Below, piece by piece: positions 42,344 through 50,939 of a stretch of 64,000 nucleotides of DNA. Made by a program: the position numbers and the translations under genes. The notes beneath the pieces are model-generated. The model made no database searches. It saw only the letters and a list, made by a program, of their open reading frames with translations, and was not told the origin of the DNA. Source of the DNA: Erythrobacter sp. HKB08 (GTDB lineage Bacteria > Pseudomonadota > Alphaproteobacteria > Sphingomonadales > Sphingomonadaceae); assembly GCF_004114695.1 (NCBI RefSeq), contig NZ_CP035310.1, positions 248,001 to 312,000 of the forward strand. The letters run 5' to 3'. Position 1 is the first letter of the stretch, and the number at the start of each line of letters is the position of its first letter.

Positions 42344-43410
42344 GCGAGGCCGCCGCCTCCCCCTCGCGCCGGGTTGCCCGCGCGATCGACGCGCTGCGCC
42401 ACGGCTGGCCGATCGCGCTCGAAGGCGGGCCGGTGCTGCTGCCGGTCGAGACCTCCATCGCGCGCGGGGCGAAGGCGGACCGGATGCTCATCTCGGCAGC
42501 GCGTGCTGCAACGCTCAAGCTGCTCAACCAGCGCGAATCGGCCGAGCCGCATGCGCCTGCGCTAATCCGCGCGGCAGAACCCTTCGACCTCTACACCGCC
42601 CTGCCGATTGCCGATCCGGCGCTCGACCTGACGAACCCGCTCAAGGGTCCGTTCAAGGCGGAAGGCATCGCGTGGCAGGCGCAGGCCGAAACCGCGATGG
42701 AACTGGCCCGGCTCGCCGGCATCCTGCCAGCCTTCCTGGTCGAGGCGAGCGAAGCGGGCGAGGCGGAAAGCGTATCGAGCGCCGATCTCGCGGCGTGGTC
42801 CGACACTTCGAGCCTGCAGATCGCGACCCGCGCGCGCCTGCCGGTTTCGGCGAGCGAGGATACGCAGATCGTCGCCTTCCGCAGCGCCGACGACATGCGC
42901 GAACACGTCGCGCTGGTCATCGGCAAGCAATCCTCCGACAGCGTGCCGCTCGTCCGGCTGCATTCCGAATGCCTGACCGGCGACATCTTCTCCTCGCTCA
43001 AATGCGATTGCGGGCCGCAGCTCGATGCGGCGCTGCGCGAGATGGCGAAGGAAGCGGAGACGGGCGGATGGGGCGTATTGCTCTACCTGCGGCAGGAAGG
43101 GCGCGGCATCGGCCTGGTCAACAAGCTGCGCGCCTATCGCCTGCAGGACCAGGGATACGACACGGTCGATGCCAACCAGCGCCTCGGCCTGCCCGACGAA
43201 GCGCGCGACTTCCCGGTCGCCGCCCGCATGCTCCAGCTGCTCGGCGTGCGTTCGATCCGGCTGATGACGAACAATCCGGCCAAGGTCGACGCGCTTACCG
43301 CGGCCGGGGTCGAGGTGGCCGAGCGCGTGCCGCACCAGCTGCCCGACAACCCGCACAACGCCCGCTACCTCGCGACCAAGCGCGACCGGTCGGGCCACAT
43401 CCTCAAGTGA
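42340..43410 (+). CDS. ribA: GTP cyclohydrolase II (riboflavin pathway) with N-terminal extension, probable CTG start
   Basis: A protein of about 356 residues. The C-terminal about 200 residues are RibA: LVRLHSECLTGDIFSSLKCDCGPQLD (zinc cysteines), LYLRQEGRGIGLVNKLRAY (catalytic Arg/Asp region), DTVDANQRLGLPDEARDF, and LMTNNPAKV. It opens GTP to the riboflavin precursor diaminopyrimidine. The first about 150 residues are an extension not needed in E. coli RibA. No ATG, GTG or TTG exists in frame between the end of xth and the conserved RRVARAIDALRHGWPI; a CTG at 42340 lies 8 bp after GGAG and forms a CTGA overlap with the xth stop, so I take it as the start. Confidence 0.88.
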   Translation: MSEAAASPSRRVARAIDALRHGWPIALEGGPVLLPVETSIARGAKADRMLISAARAATLKLLNQRESAEPHAPALIRAAEPFDLYTALPIADPALDLTNPLKGPFKAEGIAWQAQAETAMELARLAGILPAFLVEASEAGEAESVSSADLAAWSDTSSLQIATRARLPVSASEDTQIVAFRSADDMREHVALVIGKQSSDSVPLVRLHSECLTGDIFSSLKCDCGPQLDAALREMAKEAETGGWGVLLYLRQEGRGIGLVNKLRAYRLQDQGYDTVDANQRLGLPDEARDFPVAARMLQLLGVRSIRLMTNNPAKVDALTAAGVEVAERVPHQLPDNPHNARYLATKRDRSGHILK

Positions 43411-43907
43411 GCGCGATCACCATCCGGCCCGAGGGCGCGCGCGACCAGTCGGCAATCTACTCGCTGACGAAAGACGCCTTCGCCGACATGCCCTTCAGCG
43501 ACGGGGACGAGCAGGACCTCGTCGACCGGCTGCGCGCCGATGGTGACCTTGCCCTGTCGCTCGTCGCCGAGGATGCCGAGCGGGTGGTCGGACACATCGC
43601 CTTCTCGCGCGTCGCCATCTCCGACGGCAGTGCGGACTGGTACGGTCTCGGCCCCGTATCGGTGCTGCCCGAATGCCAGCGGCAGGGCATAGGCAGCCGG
43701 CTGATCCAGCGCGGTATCGCCGACCTGCGCGAACGCGGCGCGCGCGGCATCGTGCTGCTGGGCGACCCGGCCTATTATTCGCGCTTCGGCTTCGGGCACG
43801 ATCCGGCGCTGACCTATCCCGGCCCTCCGCCGCAGTATTTCCAGCGACTGGTAATCGACGGCTCGCCGCCCAAGGGAGTGGTTTCATACCCTCCCGCTTT
43901 CGGTTAG
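43407..43907 (+). CDS. GNAT-family N-acetyltransferase (YhbS-like)
   Basis: A 166-residue acetyl-CoA-dependent acyltransferase. The GNAT core appears as GHIAFSRVAISD, LGPVSVLPECQRQGIGSRLIQRGI (motif A, pyrophosphate-binding Q-x-x-G-x-G/A), and GIVLLGDPAYYSRFGFGHDP, the YYxRFGF stretch being typical of YhbS-type members. The start is a GTG overlapping the ribA stop (GTGA), so the gene is coupled to ribA. Substrate is unknown. Confidence 0.88.
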   Translation: MSAITIRPEGARDQSAIYSLTKDAFADMPFSDGDEQDLVDRLRADGDLALSLVAEDAERVVGHIAFSRVAISDGSADWYGLGPVSVLPECQRQGIGSRLIQRGIADLRERGARGIVLLGDPAYYSRFGFGHDPALTYPGPPPQYFQRLVIDGSPPKGVVSYPPAFG

Positions 43908-43935
43908 GCTCGACGCAGGACCCGAGGGGAGCTTG

Positions 43936-44634
43936 ATGAAACAGATTTTCCTGGCCGTCGCGGCGCTGCTGCTGATGGCCAACAGCCCGGACGAAATCGA
44001 TGCGCTGATCGCGCAGGAATCCTACGACGAAGCCTTCGCCATGGCGCAGGAAGGCGCCAAGTCGGGCGATCCGCTGATGGCGACCTACCTCGCTTGGATG
44101 TACGACAAGGGTCACGGAACCGAGCAGGACCTCGCCAAGGCGGCCGAGATCTATCGCGAGGCCGCGGACGGCGGAAACAACTTCGCGCGCTGGCGGCTCG
44201 GCGTGATGATCGACATGGGCGAGGCGGAAGGCACGCTCGAGGAAGCGTTCGAACTGTTCCGTGCAGGCGCGCAGGAGGACTACCTCAATGCCATTTCGAG
44301 CCTTGCGGTGATGCATGCGACGGGCCGCGGTACGCCGCAGAACTACGGCGCTGCGATGGACAGCTACAAGCATGCCGCACGGCTTGGCGACGCCCACGGG
44401 TTCCAGGGCGTCGGCGTGCTCTACGTCAATGGCGAAGGGGTCGAGGCGGACACGGTCGAGGCGATGGCCTGGTGGCTGGTCGCCCTGTCGCTCGGCAACG
44501 ATACGGCCTCGGCGAACTACCAGCGCGTGTCGCCCACGCTCGAGGATTCAGAGGTGCACGCGATCTACAAGCGCGCCAATGCGATCGCGGAAGAATACGG
44601 GCTGGAGCAGCGCTTCACCCCGTGGGACGAGTAG
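43936..44634 (+). CDS. Sel1-repeat protein, exported
   Basis: A 232-residue protein with a short signal peptide (MKQIFLAVAALLLMANS) and at least four Sel1-like TPR repeats, e.g. PLMATYLAWMYDKGHGTEQDLAKAAEIYREAA, NAISSLAVMHATGRGTPQNYGAAMDSYKHAA and HGFQGVGVLYVNGEGVEADTVEAMAWW. These helical repeats usually serve as protein-binding scaffolds. The ATG at 43936 lies 5 bp after GAGGGGA; a TTG one codon earlier is too close. It follows the GNAT gene by 28 bp and may be cotranscribed. Partner unknown. Confidence 0.85.
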   Translation: MKQIFLAVAALLLMANSPDEIDALIAQESYDEAFAMAQEGAKSGDPLMATYLAWMYDKGHGTEQDLAKAAEIYREAADGGNNFARWRLGVMIDMGEAEGTLEEAFELFRAGAQEDYLNAISSLAVMHATGRGTPQNYGAAMDSYKHAARLGDAHGFQGVGVLYVNGEGVEADTVEAMAWWLVALSLGNDTASANYQRVSPTLEDSEVHAIYKRANAIAEEYGLEQRFTPWDE

Positions 44635-44640
44635 GCCCGC

Positions 44641-45621
44641 CTAGCGCCGCTCGAAGGGCTTGAGCCCGACGCCGAGGGCATTTTCGCCCAGCCGGATTTG
44701 CGCCCCGCTCCAGTCGGCGACGAACACCGTGTCGCGCCGGATGTCGGGCGCAATGCGTGCATCGTTTCCGGCGATCAGCAGTCCGTCCGAGCTATGCAGG
44801 CGTTGCTCCGCACCGACGGCGATGAAGGCCGAGTAGTTCTCCTTGCTGCGACCCTGCACGAACCAGTTGTTGCTGATCTGGCCTGTCGCGCCGGCGGGCA
44901 GGTCGATCATGTAATTGGTGCTGCGACCCGAGGAATCGTCGAAACTGCTGGAAGCGATCTCGACCTTCGCGGCGCGCGCCTTGAGGTAGTGGCCGCCGGT
45001 GCCACGCTCGAACCGGCTGCGGGTCACGCGAAGGTGGCCATAGTCGCCGATGTAGATCGAGTGCGCGCAGCCCCCGCCACCCTCGCAAGTGCCGAGGCCG
45101 GAGAAGGTCGACTTGTCGATGACGATGCGCGCTGTCGGATCGTTTGCCGTTAGGATGCCCTGCTGGCTGTCGGTGAACCAGCTCTGCGAAACGGTAAGAT
45201 TGCCTTTTTCGAGGCGGATGCCCGCGCCGTTGAAATCGGGCACGGCCATGCGGCGAAAGACGATGCCAGACACGCTGGCGCTATCGCCGCGCAGGACGAG
45301 CGCCGCCTTGCCTTCGCAGGTCACGCCATCGAAGATCGCGGTGCCCGGCTCGCTTGCAAGATAGGCGACATTGCCCGCCGCCTGCACCGCGCATTCGCGG
45401 TAGGTACCCGGCGCGATCGCGACGGTCCCGCCGCCGCGCCCGATGGCGTTCACCGCGTCCTGCAGCTTGGCATAGCTGCGGCCGGTCTCGACGACTGTGA
45501 AAGGCTTACCCGTCTGCGCAAGGAGCGCGCCTGCCGGGATCGCGGCAACCGCGAGCGCGCCGAGGAGTGCGATCCAGCGCAGAGAGGGGCGCTCGGGCGT
45601 AATGCGGGCAGAATAGTCCAT
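44641..45621 (-). CDS. right-handed parallel beta-helix protein, exported or membrane-anchored
   Basis: A 326-residue protein with one N-terminal hydrophobic segment (about 15-35, ends ALLAQT), then repeated short strands of pectate-lyase/PbH1 type (SYAKLQDAVNAIGRGGGTVAIAPGTYRE, GIVFRRMAVPDFNGAGIRLEKGNLTVSQSWFTDSQQGILTAND). The opening YAKLQDAVNAI...TVAIAPGTY is typical of surface polysaccharide-acting beta-helices. I cannot identify catalytic residues. Cysteines cluster at about 160-170 (GTCEGGGGCAHS). Function could be polysaccharide binding or lysis. It is convergent with the Sel1 gene. Confidence 0.75.
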   Translation of the reverse strand: MDYSARITPERPSLRWIALLGALAVAAIPAGALLAQTGKPFTVVETGRSYAKLQDAVNAIGRGGGTVAIAPGTYRECAVQAAGNVAYLASEPGTAIFDGVTCEGKAALVLRGDSASVSGIVFRRMAVPDFNGAGIRLEKGNLTVSQSWFTDSQQGILTANDPTARIVIDKSTFSGLGTCEGGGGCAHSIYIGDYGHLRVTRSRFERGTGGHYLKARAAKVEIASSSFDDSSGRSTNYMIDLPAGATGQISNNWFVQGRSKENYSAFIAVGAEQRLHSSDGLLIAGNDARIAPDIRRDTVFVADWSGAQIRLGENALGVGLKPFERR

Positions 45622-45677
45622 GCAACCCGCGCTACGCGCAAAGGGTTAAGGAGCCGCTAACCCTGTTTTCCCGCGTT

Positions 45678-45935
45678 TCACGGGCGCCAGCGCCACCCGC
45701 CGCGCGTCCGCTTCTTCACGACGATCAGGAACAGGATCGTGACGATGGCGATGCCCGTGAACCCGATGATCATGTTGGCGAGGTGTCCGGTCTCCGCCAG
45801 CAGGCCGAAACCGAGCATGAGCACGAAATAGCCCGCCATCAGCGCCCAGCCCTGCCAGGCGATCGGGAGGCCTGCGCCGTAGCCGAGCTTCTTCGCCGCG
45901 AACCAGTCGCCGGGTTCGAAGAACTTGTGCAGCAT
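45678..45935 (-). CDS. small two-span membrane protein
   Basis: An 85-residue protein with two clear hydrophobic spans (about 27-47 and 52-72), a basic C-terminus (KKRTRGGWRWRP) and an N-terminal amphipathic stretch. I do not recognise a named family. It begins 4 bp after the ribbon-helix-helix gene and is the third gene of the SPFH operon, so it may act with the SPFH protein in a membrane microdomain; this is inference from position. Confidence 0.75.
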   Translation of the reverse strand: MLHKFFEPGDWFAAKKLGYGAGLPIAWQGWALMAGYFVLMLGFGLLAETGHLANMIIGFTGIAIVTILFLIVVKKRTRGGWRWRP

Positions 45936-45939
45936 CGGC

Positions 45940-46140
45940 CTATTCCTCTTTCGGTGGACGCCCGCGGCGGGGCGGCCTGGCTTGCGGAAGCTTTATCCCG
46001 CGAGCATCCAGGGCTTCGCGGAGCAGGATCTCGATCTCGGCATTCGCGCTGCGCAGTTCTGCCGCAGCCAGCCGCTCGACCGCCGCATGGACTGCGGGGT
46101 CGAGACGGAGGGCAAAGGCTTTCTTGGTCGGTGAGGCCAT
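45940..46140 (-). CDS. Arc-like ribbon-helix-helix DNA-binding protein
   Basis: A 66-residue protein: TKKAFALRLDPAVHAAVERLAAAELRSANAEIEILLREAL is the beta-strand plus two helices of the Arc/MetJ type, where the strand residues (FALRLD) contact DNA in a dimer. The tail is basic and proline-rich (PQARPPRRGRPPKEE, AT-hook-like GRPPK). It lies between the SPFH gene and the small membrane protein, and is a candidate autoregulator acting on the AT-rich repeats upstream of the operon. No toxin gene is beside it, so it does not look like an antitoxin. Confidence 0.85.
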   Translation of the reverse strand: MASPTKKAFALRLDPAVHAAVERLAAAELRSANAEIEILLREALDARGIKLPQARPPRRGRPPKEE

Positions 46141-46162
46141 CGGCCTGCTCCCGTTCTCGCGC

Positions 46163-47071
46163 TTACTGGTAGAGCGTGCCGGCGTTGACGACCGGGTGCG
46201 CTTCGCGCTCGCCGCACAGGACGACCATCAGGTTCGAGACCATCGCCGCCTTGCGCTCGTCGTCGAGGTGGACGACGTCGTCCGCGCTCAGCTTCTGCAA
46301 CGCATCCTCGACCATGCCGACCGCGCCGAGCACGATCTTGGCGCGCGCTGCAATGACCGCGTCGGCCTGCTGGCGCTTGAGCATCGCGCTGGCGATTTCC
46401 GGCGCATAGGCGAGATGGGTGAGGCCCGCCTCGTCGACCACGATACCGGCGACTTTCAGGCGATCGTTCAGCTCTTCCAGCAGCTCGCGGTTGATATGGT
46501 CGCCGCCGCCGCGCAGTGTCACCGCTTCGCCTTCGAAGTCGTCATAGGGGTGGCGCGAACCCACCGTGCGAAGCCCGGCTTCGATCTGGATGTTCACGAA
46601 CTCCTTGTAATCGTCGACGTCGAACGCGGCCTGCGCGGTATCGGCGACACGCCACACGACGTTGCAGGCGATCTCGATCGGGTTGCCCCGCACATCGTTG
46701 ATCTTGACCCGCTCGGAATGGATGTTGTGGGCGCGCGCGCTGATCTTCTGGCGCATCATCCAAGGCCATACCCAGCGAAGCCCCTCGCGCCGCTCGGTCC
46801 CGCGATATTCGCCGAACAGGGTGATGACCGCCGCCTGGTTGGGCTGGATCATAAAGAACCCGCCCGCGATCAGCAGGACGACGAGGATCGAGCCGACCAG
46901 CGAGCCTGCGAACATCAGCTTGTCGGATTTCTCCGGCCCCGGCACGCCGCCGCTGATGAACCAGAAGGCCAAGACGGCCACCGCCAGCAGGACGAGCAGC
47001 ATGATGTAACCGTTGAAGCTGCTCGCCTCCCCCTCACGGCTGGTGTTCATTGCACGGACTGTATCTGACAT
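46163..47071 (-). CDS. SPFH/band-7 (stomatin-like) membrane protein
   Basis: A 302-residue protein with two N-terminal hydrophobic segments (about 22-42 and 52-75) followed by an SPFH domain: [56 protein letters not shown], then a helical part [37 protein letters not shown] typical of flotillin/HflC-like oligomers. It is probably a scaffold of membrane microdomains and protease control. No NfeD partner is adjacent. Instead it leads an operon with an Arc-like regulator and a small membrane protein. GAAAGGAG lies 7 bp before the ATG, behind an unusual AT-rich promoter. Confidence 0.88.
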   Translation of the reverse strand: MSDTVRAMNTSREGEASSFNGYIMLLVLLAVAVLAFWFISGGVPGPEKSDKLMFAGSLVGSILVVLLIAGGFFMIQPNQAAVITLFGEYRGTERREGLRWVWPWMMRQKISARAHNIHSERVKINDVRGNPIEIACNVVWRVADTAQAAFDVDDYKEFVNIQIEAGLRTVGSRHPYDDFEGEAVTLRGGGDHINRELLEELNDRLKVAGIVVDEAGLTHLAYAPEIASAMLKRQQADAVIAARAKIVLGAVGMVEDALQKLSADDVVHLDDERKAAMVSNLMVVLCGEREAHPVVNAGTLYQ

Positions 47072-47085
47072 GACAGGCTCCTTTC

Positions 47086-47131
47086 GATATAATTATGATA
47101 TCACTTTTATATCAAAAGGCAGTTTTGTCAA
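47086..47131 (-). promoter_or_regulatory. AT-rich promoter with three 11-bp-spaced GATAT/TATATC boxes
   Basis: On the minus strand a perfect TTGACA -35 box (47126-47131) leads into an AT-rich stretch. Related boxes GATATA (47086-47091), GATATC (47097-47102) and TATATC (47108-47113) start exactly 11 bp apart, one helical turn. This suits cooperative binding of a small dimeric regulator along one DNA face. The -10 is not certain because several TATAAA/TATCAT-like hexamers overlap. The ribosome site GAAAGGAG follows directly. Confidence 0.6.
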
Positions 47132-47153
47132 GAAACACCGGTGCGCGCCCGCG

Positions 47154-48947
47154 TCAATGCCGCTGGATCACCCGCAGGAAGGCCTCGCCATAGGCTTCGA
47201 GCTTCTTCGCCCCGATACCGGCGATCGTGCCGAGCTCGGCGAGGCTTGCGGGGCGGTTCGCCGCCATTTCGCGCAAGGTCGCATCGTGGAAGATGACATA
47301 GGGCGGCACCTGCGCCTCGATCGCCAGCTCGCGCCTTAGTTCGCGCAGCGCGTCGAATAGCGGGTCGCCGACCGGGTTGGGCGCGGCATTGCGCCCGCGC
47401 CGTCTCCGCTCGCGTTTGGGCGGGAGGACCATTTCCACGCTGGCATCGCCCCTCAGGATGTCGCGCGCATCTCCTCCCAGCGCGAGCCCGCCATGCTCGG
47501 TCGAAACCAGCGCGCCGCGTGCCTGCAGTGCGCGCGAGAGCGGCTGGAGCAGGCGCGCATCCTCGCCCTCGACGATACCGAAGACGGTGAGGGCATCGTG
47601 CCCGCGCTGGCGGACGCGCTCGTCCTCCGCCCCGGTCAGCACCTTCTGAACGTGGCCGAAGCCGTAAGTCTGCCCAGTGCGATAGACGGCCGAGAGCAGC
47701 TTGCGCGCAAGCTCGGTCGCATCGGTTACCTGCGGCGGCGAGAGGCAGTTGTCGCAGTTGCCGCAGGTCTCCGGCGGATCCTCGCCGAAATGGCGCAGCA
47801 GGACCGCGCGGCGGCAGCCCGGCGTCTCGACCAGTCCGGCCAGCGCATCGAGCCGCGCGCGCTCTTCCGCCTGGCGCGCTTCGGGCAGCTCTCCGAGCCG
47901 CTGGCGTGCCTGCGCGAAATCGCCCGCACCCCAGAGCATTTCCGCCCGCGCCGGATCGCCGTCGCGTCCCGCACGGCCGGTTTCCTGGTAGTAGGCCTCG
48001 ATCGATTTCGGGATGCCGGCATGGGCGACGAAGCGCACGTCCGGCTTGTCGATCCCCATGCCGAAAGCGATGGTCGCGACGATCACCATGTCCTCGCTCG
48101 CGACGAAGGAAGCCTGGTTAGCCGCGCGCTCCTCCGCCTCGAGCCCGGCGTGATAGGGGCGCACCGGGCGGCCGGTCGCATCGGCAAGCTTGGCGGCGAG
48201 GTCCTCCACCTTGCGGCGGGTCGGCGCGTAGACGATGCCCGGCCCCGGTTCCTCGTTCATCAGCTGTGTGATCTGGCGCACCGGATTGTCGCGGTGGCGG
48301 ATCGCGTAGCGGATGTTGGGCCGGTCGAACCCGGCAAGCACCAGCCCATCTTCCGGGATGCCGAGTTGCTGGAGAATGTCGAGCCGCGTGCGCTTGTCGG
48401 CCGTCGCCGTCAGCGCAAGGCGCGGCACGTCGGGAAAGCTGTCCATCAAAGGGCGGAGCTGGCGATAGTCCGGGCGGAAGTCGTGACCCCATTCGGACAC
48501 GCAATGCGCCTCGTCGATCGCGAACAGCGCGATGGGCGCGGCGGTGAGGAAGTCGAGGAACTGCGGCTGGCTCGCCCGCTCGGGCGCAACATAAAGCAGG
48601 TCGAGCTCGCCCGCGCGGTAGGCGTCCATCGTCTCGCGCCAGTCGGCATCGGCGCTGGTCAGCGTCGCCGCGCGAATGCCATTCGCCCGCGCGCTGCGCA
48701 GCTGGTCGTGCATCAGCGCGATGAGCGGCGAAATGACCACGCATGTCCCGCCCAGCATCGCCGCCGGCAGCTGGTAGGTGAGCGACTTGCCCGCGCCCGT
48801 CGGCATCACCGCCAGCGTCGACTGGCCTGCAAGCACGCGCGCTACGACCTCTTCCTGCCGGCCCCGGAATCCCTCGAAGCCGAACAGGCGGCGCAGCGTT
48901 TCGCGCGCGTCGTCGATCCGATCGGGTGAGAGGGGGAGGCTCGCCAT
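47154..48947 (-). CDS. recQ: ATP-dependent DNA helicase RecQ
   Basis: A 597-residue 3'-5' helicase of recombination repair. Helicase motifs: GFRGRQEEVV (motif 0), VMPTGAGKSLTYQLPA (I), VVISPLIALMHDQ, FAIDEAHCVSEWGHDFRPDY (II), LALTATAD (III), FDRPNIRYA, then YYQETGRAGRDG (VI). The RQC zinc site is CRRAVLLRHFGE..CGNCDNC, and an HRDC domain ends the protein (LFDALRELRRELAIEAQVPPYVIFHDATLREMA). The start MASLPLSPD at 48947 is chosen over a longer open frame. Complete RecQ architecture. Confidence 0.95.
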   Translation of the reverse strand: MASLPLSPDRIDDARETLRRLFGFEGFRGRQEEVVARVLAGQSTLAVMPTGAGKSLTYQLPAAMLGGTCVVISPLIALMHDQLRSARANGIRAATLTSADADWRETMDAYRAGELDLLYVAPERASQPQFLDFLTAAPIALFAIDEAHCVSEWGHDFRPDYRQLRPLMDSFPDVPRLALTATADKRTRLDILQQLGIPEDGLVLAGFDRPNIRYAIRHRDNPVRQITQLMNEEPGPGIVYAPTRRKVEDLAAKLADATGRPVRPYHAGLEAEERAANQASFVASEDMVIVATIAFGMGIDKPDVRFVAHAGIPKSIEAYYQETGRAGRDGDPARAEMLWGAGDFAQARQRLGELPEARQAEERARLDALAGLVETPGCRRAVLLRHFGEDPPETCGNCDNCLSPPQVTDATELARKLLSAVYRTGQTYGFGHVQKVLTGAEDERVRQRGHDALTVFGIVEGEDARLLQPLSRALQARGALVSTEHGGLALGGDARDILRGDASVEMVLPPKRERRRRGRNAAPNPVGDPLFDALRELRRELAIEAQVPPYVIFHDATLREMAANRPASLAELGTIAGIGAKKLEAYGEAFLRVIQRH

Positions 48948-49081
48948 GCCTGCAAGCCTTGGCACACATGCCGCCGCTCGCAAGGGCCGGTGCCACGAAA
49001 TTGGCTTTGCGGCGTGGATAAGCCGCCGCTAGGCTGCGCGGCGGGACAGATCACTTACGAATACCAAGGGAGCCTATTTCC
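48948..49081. promoter_or_regulatory. divergent region recQ / acidic lipoprotein
   Basis: A 134-bp gap with both promoters. TTGGCTTTGCGGCGTGGATAAG near 49003-49024 is a plausible promoter toward the lipoprotein, and AAGGGAG lies about 9 bp before its ATG. No operator-like repeat was noticed. Confidence 0.3.
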
Positions 49082-49417
49082 ATGAAGAAGATTGCCCTCA
49101 CCGCCATGCTGACCGGCTCGGCCCTCGCACTGGCTGCTTGCGGCGATGCCGAAGACGCATCCTACGAAGCCGAAGCGGACAACGTCGAAGTCCCGGCCAA
49201 CGAGGCGATGGACACGGTCGAAGACGAGCCGGTCGAAGATGCCGACGCTACCGCCGAAGCGACCGAGGAAGTCGCCGACACTGTCGAGGCCGAAGCCGAC
49301 GCTGCTGCCGAAAACGCCGAGGACGTCGTCGCCGATATCGAGGCGCTGACCAACGAAGCGATGGAAGACGGCGAAGACGCTGCCGACGAGGCTGAGGAAG
49401 CCGTCGACCCGGCCTGA
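49082..49417 (+). CDS. small, extremely acidic lipoprotein
   Basis: A 111-residue protein with a lipoprotein signal peptide (lipobox ALAAC, Cys20). The mature 92 residues contain no Lys, Arg or His and are roughly 40 percent Asp plus Glu, with Ala and Val filling the rest in a repeating E-A/E-V pattern (e.g. EEVADTVEAEADAAAENAEDVV). It is predicted to be disordered or a long amphipathic acidic helix. It might bind divalent cations or act as a periplasmic polyanion. I recognise no family. A strong terminator follows, so it is monocistronic. Confidence 0.82.
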   Translation: MKKIALTAMLTGSALALAACGDAEDASYEAEADNVEVPANEAMDTVEDEPVEDADATAEATEEVADTVEAEADAAAENAEDVVADIEALTNEAMEDGEDAADEAEEAVDPA

Positions 49418-49440
49418 TCGCACTTAAGATCGAGAAACGG

Positions 49441-49477
49441 GCGGGCGGATCGCGCAGATGCGATTCGCCCGCTTTTT
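49441..49477 (+). terminator. strong terminator after the acidic lipoprotein gene
   Basis: GCGGGCGGATCGC (49441-49453) pairs with GCGATTCGCCCGC (49460-49472), thirteen pairs including one G-U, with a 6-base loop, then TTTTTCTTT. It is 23 bp after the stop codon. Confidence 0.93.
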
Positions 49478-49507
49478 CTTTGCCGCGCCTGCGCTATGGT
49501 GCCGCGC

Positions 49508-49729
49508 ATGAAACGCGCGATCGCCCTGTCGGCCTGCCCTCTCGCCCTCCTCTCCATTGCGGGATGCGGCCCGGCCGATAACGAGCCCGGCCCCGGCGGC
49601 GTGACCGTCGGCGAGGCGCGGGCGCTGGACGAGGCGGCCGAAATGCTCGAAGAGCAGCGCTTCGATCCAGAGGAGCTCGCGACCGAAGCGCCTCCATCCG
49701 AAACCGAACCGACACAGCAAGAGGGCTGA
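49508..49729 (+). CDS. small lipoprotein
   Basis: A 73-residue protein with a basic N-terminus (MKRA), hydrophobic core and lipobox SIAGC (Cys20). The mature part is about 54 residues, acidic and Pro/Glu-rich (GARALDEAAEMLEEQRFDPEEL-like, then a tail of PSETEPTQQEG). No family recognised. The ATG at 49508 gives the proper signal peptide; it lacks a good ribosome site. It ends 25 bp before the acyl-CoA dehydrogenase gene and could be cotranscribed with it. Confidence 0.7.
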   Translation: MKRAIALSACPLALLSIAGCGPADNEPGPGGVTVGEARALDEAAEMLEEQRFDPEELATEAPPSETEPTQQEG

Positions 49730-49754
49730 ACGCCCCGGCAGGGAGAGAGATTGC

Positions 49755-50930
49755 ATGGCCGACAACGGCATGGACCCCGATGTCTTCGACCAGTTCACCG
49801 AGCAGCTCGAACGCTATGTGCGCGAGCGGCTGATCCCGGCGGAAAAGGATGTCATCGAAAACGATGCGATCCCCGCCGATATCGTCGAGGAAATGAAGGA
49901 AATGGGGCTGTTCGGCCTGTCGGTGCCGGAAGAGTTCGGCGGTGCGGGCCTCAACATGCAGCAATATGCCCGCGTGATTAACATCATGGGCTACGCGGCG
50001 CCGGCCTATCGTTCGATCTTCTCGATCAACATCGGCATGTTCAATTCCGCGCTCAAGAACGGCGGGACCGACGCGCAGAAAGCCGAATGGTGGCCGCGTA
50101 TCGCGAGCGGCGAGATCGCCTGCTTCGGCCTGACCGAACCGGGCTCGGGCTCCGACAGTGCAGGCTTGCAGACCTCCGCCCGGCCCGATCCCGGTGGCAA
50201 CGGCTGGATACTCAACGGGACCAAGCGCTACATCACCAACGCACCGAGCGCCGACGTCGCGTTGATCATGGCGCGCACGGAGAAGGAAAACCTGCCCAAG
50301 AACGCGCATGTCAGCGCTTTCATCGTGCCGATGGACACGCCGGGCGTTTCGACCGGCTCGCCCGACAAGAAGATGGGGCAGGCGGGCGCGCATATCTCCG
50401 ATATCATGCTCGACGACGTCCATGTGCCGGGCGAAGCGCTGCTCGGCGGGGAGACCGGCAAGGGCTTCCGCTTTGCGATGATGAGCCTCGACAACGGGCG
50501 TATCTCGGTCGGCGCCATGGCGGCAGGGCTGGCGCGCCGCGCACTCGATTCGGCCATCCGCTACGCCAACGAGCGCAAGGCCTTCGGCGAGCCGATCGCC
50601 AACTTCCAGCTGATCCAGCAGATGCTCGCGGAAAGCGAGATGGAAATCTACGCCGCCGAGGCGATGATGGCCGATGTGACCGCGCGCGCCGACCGGGGCG
50701 AGAACGTGCTGCGCAAGGCCGCCGCATTCAAGGTCTTCGCCTCCGAGATGTGCGGGCGCGTGGTCGACCGCGTGGTGCAGGTCTACGGCGGCGCGGGCTA
50801 CCTCGCCGAATACGATGCAGAGCGCTTCTTCCGCGATGCGCGCATCTTCCGCATCTACGAAGGCACGACGCAAATCCTGCTGCTGCAGATCGCCAAGCAC
50901 ATGCTGCGCGAATGGAACGAGGGGGCCTGA
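49755..50930 (+). CDS. acyl-CoA dehydrogenase
   Basis: A 391-residue FAD enzyme that introduces the alpha-beta double bond into an acyl-CoA. FAD/substrate loops ACFGLTEPGSGSDSAG (about 118-133) and YITNAPSADVA, and the late catalytic base Glu369 in FRIYEGTTQI, the position of short/medium-chain enzymes. First of four tightly spaced genes (acyl-CoA dehydrogenase, CoA transferase, thiolase, hydratase), which together could oxidise an acid activated by CoA transfer. Chain specificity is not evident. Confidence 0.88.
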   Translation: MADNGMDPDVFDQFTEQLERYVRERLIPAEKDVIENDAIPADIVEEMKEMGLFGLSVPEEFGGAGLNMQQYARVINIMGYAAPAYRSIFSINIGMFNSALKNGGTDAQKAEWWPRIASGEIACFGLTEPGSGSDSAGLQTSARPDPGGNGWILNGTKRYITNAPSADVALIMARTEKENLPKNAHVSAFIVPMDTPGVSTGSPDKKMGQAGAHISDIMLDDVHVPGEALLGGETGKGFRFAMMSLDNGRISVGAMAAGLARRALDSAIRYANERKAFGEPIANFQLIQQMLAESEMEIYAAEAMMADVTARADRGENVLRKAAAFKVFASEMCGRVVDRVVQVYGGAGYLAEYDAERFFRDARIFRIYEGTTQILLLQIAKHMLREWNEGA

Positions 50931-50939
50931 ACCTAAGCC

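Noticed and set aside
45940-46140. Antitoxin of a toxin-antitoxin pair
   Set aside because: The ribbon-helix-helix protein is not beside a toxin-like gene; neighbours are an SPFH protein and a two-span membrane protein.
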